A DNA stretch of 7,995 bases, taken from assembly GCA_009839405.1 (NCBI GenBank), contig VXPR01000416.1:1-7995 (forward strand). The letters are read 5' to 3'. The position numbers were made by a program, and so were the translations under genes. Below the pieces are notes generated by a model that worked only from the letters and a program-made list of their open reading frames with translations, had not been told where the DNA came from and did no database searches. Shown here one piece after another: positions 1 through 6,067 of the stretch; the stretch's first letter is position 1, and each line of letters starts with the position of its first letter. The DNA comes from Gammaproteobacteria bacterium. GTDB lineage: Bacteria > Pseudomonadota > Gammaproteobacteria > Pseudomonadales > Azotimanducaceae.

Positions 1-54
1 ATCAATCTATACCTATACGTTTCGTGGGCGCGTATTTGTTATTACGTCACTGCA

Positions 55-396
55 CTAGGTCACTGGGAGGTGGGGGCTGGGCCAGACCCGAGCCATATCA
101 TCAGTTAGCGGCAACTTGCCTTTGGGTCGCAGCAACGGCAAGTGTTGCAGGTCTGGGGCGCTCGTCGTCGGCAACTCCAGGTCGAACTCGTCCAGTTCAC
201 ACGGCGCACCTCCGCCTGCCGCGCCGCCGTCAGCACCCCGAACCGAACCGCCAACTTCACCCCGCCCGCGATGCGCGGGTGAGCGTCCACCCGCCGCAGC
301 GTCCGCCACGTCGGAGAAGTGCAGCGCCGGATGGTGGCGAACCGCGCCCGCCTTCGGCAGCGACCGCGGGTGAGGGCTGGTTGCACCTTCGGGCAC
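55..396 (-). pseudogene. Frameshifted fragment of a phage-type tyrosine recombinase (integrase)
   Basis: No intact frame exists here, but joining two minus-strand frames gives a recognisable integrase catalytic-core segment. One frame (from about 360) reads LPKAGAVRHHPALHFSDVAD. The other, from about 303, reads LRRVDAHP and then KLAVRFGVLTAARQAEVRRV. From about 192 the first frame resumes with DEFDLELP. This matches the usual integrase pattern of a HHPAL-type linker, LTAAR.xEVR carrying the first catalytic arginine, and W-DE-DLE. Two single-base frameshifts (near 303 and 192) are needed. The N-terminal arm and SAM-like domains are missing upstream, and the HxxR and tyrosine segments are missing downstream, because all three minus frames carry stops within 1-60. 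It begins 3 bp after the ATPase stop codon. I infer a dead relic of a mobile element. The short length and frame joining keep confidence moderate. Confidence 0.62.
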
Positions 397-399
397 TCG

Positions 400-1602
400 C
401 TAGCGACCCCGGGGTTGCGGCACGTGCCGGAGGAGTTCTGGCATCTGGCGTTTCATGTAGGCGTCGAACATGGGGACGGTGAAAGAGGTCTCGCCGTGGC
501 GTTGGCTCCAGATCATTCCCTTGGCGACAAGTCGCTGCCGGACGGTGGCGATGGAAGCGGTTGCGACGCCTAGGGTTTGCGCGATTTCGCCGGTTGCGTG
601 GGGGCCTGGTCCGAGTTCGGCCATTGCCCGCAGGTATTTCTGCTCGAGAGGTGTCAGTCGGTCGAATCGCACGCGGAAGAAGCTGCTGTCGAGGTGTTCC
701 ACCACCTGCGGCGTTGCCGCGCGAACCATTTCGCGGGTGATGGGGCTTGATGGCGCCGCGTTCCAGACCTGATAGCCCCACTCCTGGATGAAGTAGGGGA
801 AGTTTTGCGCGGCGGCGAGGATTTCTTCCACCGCGCCACCTTCGTAGGATGCGCCTTCTGCTTCCGCCGGTTTCACCAGTGCGCAGCGTGCGTCATCCGG
901 TTCCAGCGAGCCGACATTCGGATAGTCGAAGAGGCGCTCAGCATAGGACTTTGCCTTGCCGGCCAAAGCGGCCACTTGTGGCAGACCGGCGCCGATGAAG
1001 AGGAGGGGCAGGTTCTCTTGCGCGACTTCGTGGCAAGCAACGATCACGGCGGCGAGCTCTTGAGAGGAGAGGTATTGCACTTCGTCGATGAACAGGCCCA
1101 CGGCCGTCTGCCGTTCGGCGGCCGCTCTCGCGGTGGTACCCAAAAGGCGGGGCAGGTCCTGCTCTAGGTTGCCCGTGTCGCCTTCGCCGGGTGCGAAGTC
1201 CACGCTGAACTCCAAGTCGCCTGTCTTCACCTTGAACGCCTTGGCAAAGTTTGCAAAGACGTTGGCGGCGCGATGCAGATTGTGCGTGGCGGCCTTGCGC
1301 AGATCGAGGGCGTAGAGTGTTTGGCGCAGTTGTGGCGTTAGGAGTTCCGGCAGGTTTCCGCCCTCCGGCGCCTCCACTCTGATCGAACAAAAACCCTTCT
1401 CATCGGCAAGTGCCCGCAGCCGGTTCAAGAGGACGGTCTTGCCCACGCCGCGTAGCCCTAGCAGCATCAGGCCCTTGGCTGGACGGCTGGCGAGGACACG
1501 GTCCATGTCGATGGACGTGTCGTCGATGAGGGCGGCGCGCCCAGCTAGCTCAGGCGGTTGGAGTCCCGCGCCTGGGGCGTATGGGTTGGACCGTCGATCC
1601 AT
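400..1602 (-). CDS. AAA+ family ATPase with C-terminal winged-helix-like region (stand-alone, function unknown)
   Basis: A 400-residue predicted cytoplasmic ATP-binding protein of the archaeal-ATPase/Orc1-Cdc6-like P-loop group. Walker A is GLRGVGKT (residues 49-56) and Walker B is LFIDEVQ (170-176). A sensor-1-like strand LPLLFIGAGLPQ follows at 198-209, and a lid region with SYAERLFDYP at 219-228. From about 315 to 385 the sequence looks like a winged helix: a first helix around LTPLEQKYLRAMAEL, a TGEIAQTLG...ATVRQRLVAKGMI helix-turn-helix, then a wing ending FTVPMFDAYMKRQMP. No signal peptide or membrane segment is seen. The ATG start is chosen because the NPYAPGAG...PPELAGR entry motif follows at once. 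No Shine-Dalgarno sequence is visible upstream. Proteins of this architecture recur as isolated genes in many bacteria, and I know of no established role. It shares a strand with the gcv operon but has no functional link to it. A TTAA-repeat array lies just upstream and a broken integrase just downstream, which suggests horizontal acquisition. The DNA-binding role is inferred. Confidence 0.88.
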   Translation of the reverse strand: MDRRSNPYAPGAGLQPPELAGRAALIDDTSIDMDRVLASRPAKGLMLLGLRGVGKTVLLNRLRALADEKGFCSIRVEAPEGGNLPELLTPQLRQTLYALDLRKAATHNLHRAANVFANFAKAFKVKTGDLEFSVDFAPGEGDTGNLEQDLPRLLGTTARAAAERQTAVGLFIDEVQYLSSQELAAVIVACHEVAQENLPLLFIGAGLPQVAALAGKAKSYAERLFDYPNVGSLEPDDARCALVKPAEAEGASYEGGAVEEILAAAQNFPYFIQEWGYQVWNAAPSSPITREMVRAATPQVVEHLDSSFFRVRFDRLTPLEQKYLRAMAELGPGPHATGEIAQTLGVATASIATVRQRLVAKGMIWSQRHGETSFTVPMFDAYMKRQMPELLRHVPQPRGR

Positions 1603-1623
1603 AGGCGAGCAATCTACACAAGA

Positions 1624-1682
1624 TTAACGGCAATTAACAGTTTTAACGAACTTCCTGTTAAATCTAGTTAAATTAGTTAAAA
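1624..1682. promoter_or_regulatory. AT-rich array of six TTAA motifs arranged as a near-palindrome
   Basis: Three TTAAC copies (starting at 1624, 1634 and 1643) are followed by three GTTAA copies (1657, 1667 and 1676). The TTAA cores are spaced 10, 9, 15, 10 and 9 bp apart, and the right triplet is the left one shifted by exactly 34 bp. Because the motif flips to its reverse complement, the array is also a near-perfect inverted repeat centred at about 1652. The patch is strongly AT-rich within a GC-rich region and lies 22 bp upstream of the ATPase start. Roughly helical spacing suggests protein binding on one DNA face. It may be an operator or promoter region for the ATPase, a mobile-element end, or iteron-like binding sites. 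No convincing -35/-10 pair could be assigned. Confidence 0.55.
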
Positions 1683-1704
1683 CCCGGGTTGTATGTTTGC
1701 CTCC

Positions 1705-3156
1705 TCAATCTGCCCCGTGCACCAAGCGCAGGTCGCGGGCGGCCTTTACGTCGTCTAGGCGGGCGGAAGGGAGTGTGTGTGGGGCGGTCTTGACGCGTTC
1801 TGGGTCGGTGCGGACCTCGCCCAGGACTTGGGTTAGGGCTGCGACGAAGGCGTCGAGTTCTTCCTTGGTTTCGGTTTCGGTGGGTTCGATGAGGAAGCAT
1901 TCCGGCACCAGCAGGGGGAAGTAGGTGGGGGGGGCGTGGATGCCGTGGTCGAGCAGGCGCTTGGCGATGTCCATGGCGCTGATGCCGAACTCCTTGGCCT
2001 CCTGGCGGAAGGTGATGACGAACTCGTGGCTGGCGCGGCGTTCCGGGTAGGCGAGTTCGAAGCCTGCTTGGCGCAGGCGTTCCATGAGGTAGTTGGCATT
2101 CAGGGTGGCGAACTCGCCGACGCGACGCATTCCGTCGCGGCCCAGCATTCGGGCGTAGGCCAGCGCGCGCAGCAGGATGCCGGCGTTGCCGGCGAAGGCG
2201 GACAGGCGCCCGATGGAGTCGGGGGCGTCGGCTGGTTCCACCCAGCGATAGGTGTCGTCTTCCTTCGCTGCCATGGGTGTGGGCAGGTAGGGTGCGAGGC
2301 GCTCGTTGGCGCCGACGGGGCCTGCGCCGGGACCGCCGCCGCCGTGTGGCGTGGCGAACGTCTTGTGCAGGTTGACGTGCAACACGTCGAAGCCCATGTC
2401 GCCGGGGCGGGCTGTGCCGAGGATGGCGTTGAGGTTGGCGCCGTCGTAGTAGAGCAGGCCGCCGGCGTCGTGCACCACGTCGGCGATGTCCGCGATGCGT
2501 CGCTCGAATACGCCGCAGGTGGAGGGGTTGGTGAGCATGATGCCGGCGGTTTGTTCGCCGACGGCGGCTTTGAGTGCCTCGAAATCCACGTCGCCATCGG
2601 CACCGACGGGAACCTCCCGCGCCGCGTAGCCGCACATCACGGCGCTCGCGGGATTGGTGCCGTGTGCCGCGTCCGGGACGATGATTTCGCGACGCTCCGT
2701 GTCGCCCCGGGCATCGTGATAGGCGCGGATCATCGCAATGCCCGCGAACTCCCCTTGGGCGCCGGCCATGGGTGCCGCCGACACCGCAGCCATGCCGGTG
2801 GCCGCCTTGAGCACTTCTTGGAGTTCGTGCAGGCAGGCGAGGAAGCCCTGACTCGCAGCCAGTTCCGCAAGGGGATGACGGCCTGCGAAGCCCGGCAGCG
2901 AGGCGATGCGATGCGCGCCGCGCGGGTTGTACTTCATGGTGCAGGAGCCCAAGGGATAGAACTGGTTGTCGATGGAAAAGTTGCGCCGCGACAGGTTGGT
3001 GTAATGGCGCACCGCTTGCAGTTCCGACACCTCCGGTAGGCGTGGCGGCTTCCGGCGCAGCGCTTCCGGCGTCAGGTCGCTGACGTCACCCGGTGCAGGT
3101 CGCTGCGCAGCCGCACCTCTGCCCGGGGCGCCGATGTCGAAGATGGACGTGCTCAT
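1705..3156 (-). CDS. gcvPB: Glycine dehydrogenase (decarboxylating) subunit 2, P-protein C-terminal half
   Basis: This is the PLP-binding subunit of the split P-protein (483 aa), which decarboxylates glycine and passes the aminomethyl group to lipoyl-GcvH. The N-terminal region has the family signature RRNFSIDNQFYPLGSCTMKYNPR (about 57-79). Further on come PDAAHGTNPASAV (161-173), TNPSTCGVFE (209-218), YYDGANLNAI (236-245) and the PLP lysine site DVLHVNLHKTFATPHGGGGPG, with Lys265 as the predicted Schiff-base residue. The C-terminal part contains the HAPPTYFPLLVPECFLIEPTETE region (about 407-429), typical of the family. The ATG overlaps the gcvPA stop as ATGA, with a GAGGGC-type ribosome site upstream, which rejects the longer in-frame extension to 3390. 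The length is normal for subunit 2. It is the last gene of the gcv cluster, and no GC-rich terminator hairpin is seen after it. Confidence 0.97.
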   Translation of the reverse strand: MSTSIFDIGAPGRGAAAQRPAPGDVSDLTPEALRRKPPRLPEVSELQAVRHYTNLSRRNFSIDNQFYPLGSCTMKYNPRGAHRIASLPGFAGRHPLAELAASQGFLACLHELQEVLKAATGMAAVSAAPMAGAQGEFAGIAMIRAYHDARGDTERREIIVPDAAHGTNPASAVMCGYAAREVPVGADGDVDFEALKAAVGEQTAGIMLTNPSTCGVFERRIADIADVVHDAGGLLYYDGANLNAILGTARPGDMGFDVLHVNLHKTFATPHGGGGPGAGPVGANERLAPYLPTPMAAKEDDTYRWVEPADAPDSIGRLSAFAGNAGILLRALAYARMLGRDGMRRVGEFATLNANYLMERLRQAGFELAYPERRASHEFVITFRQEAKEFGISAMDIAKRLLDHGIHAPPTYFPLLVPECFLIEPTETETKEELDAFVAALTQVLGEVRTDPERVKTAPHTLPSARLDDVKAARDLRLVHGAD

Positions 3157-4586
3157 CTGCTGCCCTCGGATGCCGAGCCATTGGCCGGCCGTTCCGGGTG
3201 GATGAGGATCCGACACAGGATGTCGCGGTAGGCAACGATGTCCGCTTCGCTGCGCTTCTCGGTCGCACACACGAGCAGGCAGTTCGCGAGTTCGGGATAC
3301 CAGCGACCGAGCGGAAAGCCGCCGGTGACGCCCGCGGTCGCAGTTTGTTCCGCCACGCCTTCTGCGTCGCGGCCCACATCGAGCACGCACTCGTGGAAGA
3401 AGGGGCCGGTGAACCGTTGTTGTACGCCGTCAATGCTGGTGAGTTCCTCCACGAGCTTGCGCGTTGTCGCGTGGCAGCGGCTCGCGATGGCGTTGAGCCC
3501 CGCGGCTCCGAGGAGGCTCATGTACACGGTGGCCGCCGTAACCAGCAGCCCTTGATTCGTGCAGATGTTGGAGGTGGCCTTGCCGCGGCGGATGTGCTGC
3601 TCCCGCGCCTGCAAGGTCAGCGCATAGCCGGGCTGACCGCCGGTGTCTTCGGTGAGGCCGACGATGCGCCCTGGCAGTTGCCGCACGAAATCCCGGCGCG
3701 TGCAGATGTAGCCGAAGTAAGGGCCACCCGAAGACAGGGGAATGCCGAGGGGTTGGCCATCGCCGCAGACGATGTCGGCGCCGCGTTCGTGCCAGTCGCC
3801 GGGCGGTGCGAGCAGGGCCAAGGAAATGGGATTCGCCACCGCGATCACCAGGGCTCCGGACGCGTGCGCGGCGGCCACAACCTCATCCACGGGTTCGAGC
3901 AAGCCCAGGCAATTCGGCTGCTGAACGACGACGGCCGCCGGCGGCTCGGCAAGCAACGCCTCCAAGCGCGCGAGGTCAACGGTGCCGTTCGCGTCGAAGC
4001 CTGTCGCCTCGAGGCGAATGCACTGGCCCTTTACGATGTTGCGAGCGGTGTCTACGTAGTGGGGGTGAACGGCGCCGGCGACCACGACGCGAGTGGTCGC
4101 GGTTTCGCGCCCAGCGCTCGGGGCACCACGCCGCCGCGTGCGGCGGTTCGCGCGCACCGCCATGAGCACCGATTCCGCCAGTGCCGAGGCACCGTCATAG
4201 ACGGAGGCGTTTGACACTTCCATGCCGGTGAGTGCCGCCATCATGGTCTGGAACTCGTGGATGAGCTGCAGTGTGCCCTGACTCGCCTCTGCCTGGTACG
4301 GCGTGTAGGCGGTCATGTACTCCCCGCGCGAGCAAATGTCCCAGACCGCGGCCGGGATGTGGTGGTCGTAGGCGCCAGCGCCCAGGAAGCAAGGCCCCGG
4401 CTCATCCCGGCGCGCACGCTGCGTCAGCGCCGCCGTGACCTCCATCTCACTCTCGCCCGGCGGCACGTCGAGCGGGCCGCAGCGCAGGGAGGCAGGGATC
4501 TCGTCAAAGAGGTCGTCGATCGAGCGCGCACCAATGGCGTCGAGCATCGTCGCCACGTCTTGGTCGGTATGTGGGATGAACGGCAT
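3153..4586 (-). CDS. gcvPA: Glycine dehydrogenase (decarboxylating) subunit 1, P-protein N-terminal half
   Basis: Subunit 1 of the two-gene P-protein (477 aa). It has the aminotransferase-like fold but lacks the PLP lysine, and pairs with GcvPB in an alpha2beta2-type enzyme. Visible signatures are MPFIPHTDQDVATML at the N-terminus, FLGAGAYDHHIPA (68-80), YTPYQAEASQGTLQ (95-108), NASVYDGASALAE (126-138), QPNCLG (223-228), GDGQPLGIPLSSGGPYFG (275-292) and REQHIRRGKATSNICTNQ (328-345). An Arg-rich stretch at about 147-166 (RRTRRRGAPSAGRETATTR) looks like an insertion before the VHPHY strand, compared with the usual family sequence, and helps explain the slightly long protein. The start lies 12 bp after the gcvH stop, and the stop overlaps the gcvPB start by 4 bp, so the two subunits are probably translationally coupled. 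Only a weak ribosome site (GGGA) is seen. Confidence 0.97.
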   Translation of the reverse strand: MPFIPHTDQDVATMLDAIGARSIDDLFDEIPASLRCGPLDVPPGESEMEVTAALTQRARRDEPGPCFLGAGAYDHHIPAAVWDICSRGEYMTAYTPYQAEASQGTLQLIHEFQTMMAALTGMEVSNASVYDGASALAESVLMAVRANRRTRRRGAPSAGRETATTRVVVAGAVHPHYVDTARNIVKGQCIRLEATGFDANGTVDLARLEALLAEPPAAVVVQQPNCLGLLEPVDEVVAAAHASGALVIAVANPISLALLAPPGDWHERGADIVCGDGQPLGIPLSSGGPYFGYICTRRDFVRQLPGRIVGLTEDTGGQPGYALTLQAREQHIRRGKATSNICTNQGLLVTAATVYMSLLGAAGLNAIASRCHATTRKLVEELTSIDGVQQRFTGPFFHECVLDVGRDAEGVAEQTATAGVTGGFPLGRWYPELANCLLVCATEKRSEADIVAYRDILCRILIHPERPANGSASEGSR

Positions 4587-4598
4587 CGGACGATCCCG

Positions 4599-4991
4599 TC
4601 ATTCCTCCTCGCTGCACATTTCGTCGTAGGCTGCGGCGTCGAGGAGGTCTTCGAGTTCGCCGGGGTCGTCCGGCTGGATGCGGAAGAACCAGCCGTCGCC
4701 GTAGGGGTCTTCGTTCACCCTTTCCGGGGCGTCTTCGAGCACCTCGTTGGCGGCGATCACGACGCCGGTGACGGGGGCGTAGATGTCGGACGCCGCCTTC
4801 ACCGACTCCACGACGCCCGCCTCCGCGCCAGCCTCCACCTGCTGCTCCTCGTCCGGCAGTTCGACATAGACGATGTCGCCAAGGGCGTCTTGGGCGTGGT
4901 CGGTGATGCCTACGGTCACCGTGCCATCCTCTTCTAGCCTCGCCCACTCGTGACTCGATGCGTAGTGGAGTTCCTCGGGTGTTTCGCTCAT
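4599..4991 (-). CDS. gcvH: Glycine cleavage system H protein (lipoyl carrier)
   Basis: A 130-aa lipoyl-domain protein that carries the aminomethyl intermediate between the P, T and L proteins in the cytoplasm. It opens with the family-typical ELHYASSHEWARLE (residues 7-20), followed by GITDHAQDALGDIVYVELP (28-46). The lipoylation motif ESVKAASDIYAP (62-73) gives Lys65 as the predicted lipoyl attachment site. NEVLEDAPERVNEDPYGDGWFF follows, and the protein ends in an acidic tail (EMCSEEE). The length matches the family. It starts 14 bp after the gcvT stop and ends 12 bp before gcvPA, inside the operon. There is no clear Shine-Dalgarno sequence upstream (the spacer is GTAAAACCGTCCCC), so translation may depend on coupling to gcvT. 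The ATG is otherwise well supported by alignment to the usual N-terminus. Confidence 0.98.
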   Translation of the reverse strand: MSETPEELHYASSHEWARLEEDGTVTVGITDHAQDALGDIVYVELPDEEQQVEAGAEAGVVESVKAASDIYAPVTGVVIAANEVLEDAPERVNEDPYGDGWFFRIQPDDPGELEDLLDAAAYDEMCSEEE

Positions 4992-5005
4992 GGGGACGGT
5001 TTTAC

Positions 5006-6067
5006 CTATTCATTGCTTCGCAAGAAGGGTGGTCGGACGATCCGCCCGGGCACGCTACGCGAGCGGATCTGCACACTACAGGCCCCCTTGGAACCGCGCG
5101 GGAGGCGGGCCAGCGCGATACTGTACCCCAGCGTTGGCGAGAAGATGCCGCTGGTGACCACGCCTTCGCCGCGTTCGGTCGCCACCGCGAAGCCTTCGCG
5201 CATGACGCCACGCCCCTCGAGCACGACTCCGCGCAGCACCTGTTCCGGGCGGCGTTGTCGTTCGAGGGCGTCGCGGCCGATGAAGCGACGCACCGGTGCG
5301 TCGTCCTCGCCCCAGGCGACGGTCCAGCCAAGGCCCACTGCGGTGGGCGGGGTGGACTCGTCCATGTCGTGACCGTGCAGGTTGAGTCCGGCCTCGAGGC
5401 GCAGCGTGTCGCGGGCGCCGAGCCCGGCTGGCGTCGCGCCCGCCTCGGTCAGGCGACGCCAGAGGCTCGCCGCTTCTTCCGCCGGCACGATCGCCTCCAC
5501 ACCGTCCTCACCGGTGTAGCCAGTGCGGGCGACCATGCGTTCCTCGTGCCAGGCAAAGGCGAAGCGGGGGAGTGCGCTGGCATCCAATCCCGTCGCTTCG
5601 CGAAAGCAGTCGATGGCCTTAGGGCCCTGCACGGCCAACATTGCGAGGTCTTGGCGCGGATGCAGAAGGGTCTCGTCGCTTGCGTGGCGAACCAGCCAGG
5701 AACGCACTCGCTCGCTCGTCCCTGCATTTGCTACCACGCGGAAGCCGTCGTCCGTGCGATAGACGATGGCATCGTCGATGATGCCGGCGTTTTCATTGAG
5801 TAGTACGCCGTAGAGCGCGCGACCTCGTGCGAGCGACGCCACATCACCGGCGAATACCGTGCGCAGGAAGTCGTTAGCGCCAGCCCCGGCCACGTCGATC
5901 ACGCGCATATGCGATACGTCGAACATGCCGACGCCCTGTCGTACAGCGTGGTGTTCGGCGATCTGCGAACCGTAGTGCAAGGGCATGGACCAGCCGGCGA
6001 ACGGCACCATGCGCGCACCGCACGCAAGGTGTTCGTCGTAAAGCGGAGTTCGGTGCGGTTCCGTCAC
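5006..6067 (-). CDS. gcvT: Aminomethyltransferase (glycine cleavage T protein)
   Basis: Transfers the methylene group from aminomethyl-lipoyl-GcvH to tetrahydrofolate and releases ammonia. With the GTG start used here the protein has 353 residues, close to the 364 of the E. coli enzyme. Family signatures appear in order: RTPLYDEH (6-13), MVPFAGWSMPLHYG (20-33), GMFDVSHM (47-54), the folate-site Asp pair in GIIDDAIVYR (95-104), GYTGEDGVE (183-191), GLGARDTLRLEAGLNLHGHDMDE (215-237), FIGRDAL (262-268), TSGIFSPTLGYSIALA (305-320) and the C-terminal GRIVRPPF. The open frame extends upstream to 6295, but that part is the shadow of the hydroxylase gene. The GTG overlaps the hydroxylase stop as GTGA and places TEPHRTPLYDEH exactly at the N-terminus. 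No Shine-Dalgarno sequence precedes it, consistent with translational coupling. It is the second gene of the leftward operon. Confidence 0.96.
   Translation of the reverse strand: MTEPHRTPLYDEHLACGARMVPFAGWSMPLHYGSQIAEHHAVRQGVGMFDVSHMRVIDVAGAGANDFLRTVFAGDVASLARGRALYGVLLNENAGIIDDAIVYRTDDGFRVVANAGTSERVRSWLVRHASDETLLHPRQDLAMLAVQGPKAIDCFREATGLDASALPRFAFAWHEERMVARTGYTGEDGVEAIVPAEEAASLWRRLTEAGATPAGLGARDTLRLEAGLNLHGHDMDESTPPTAVGLGWTVAWGEDDAPVRRFIGRDALERQRRPEQVLRGVVLEGRGVMREGFAVATERGEGVVTSGIFSPTLGYSIALARLPRGSKGACSVQIRSRSVPGRIVRPPFLRSNE

Noticed and set aside
24..482. Plus-strand open frame of 152 codons at the left edge
   Set aside because: It is antisense to the integrase remnant and the ATPase end, Arg/Pro-rich, and has no family resemblance.
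1936..3039. Long plus-strand open frame (367 codons) opposite gcvPB
   Set aside because: It lies wholly antisense to a well-recognised gene. High GC creates long antisense frames, and the protein has no recognisable motif.
3157..3390. N-terminal extension of gcvPB to 3390
   Set aside because: It lies inside the gcvPA coding end and is Arg-rich shadow sequence. The ATG at 3156 has a ribosome site and the usual subunit-2 N-terminus.
3093..4214. Long plus-strand open frame (373 codons) opposite gcvPA and the start of gcvPB
   Set aside because: Antisense shadow of conserved P-protein sequence, with no domain or ribosome-site support.
4958..5803. Plus-strand open frame (281 codons) opposite gcvT
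   Set aside because: Antisense to conserved GcvT motifs and composition-driven.
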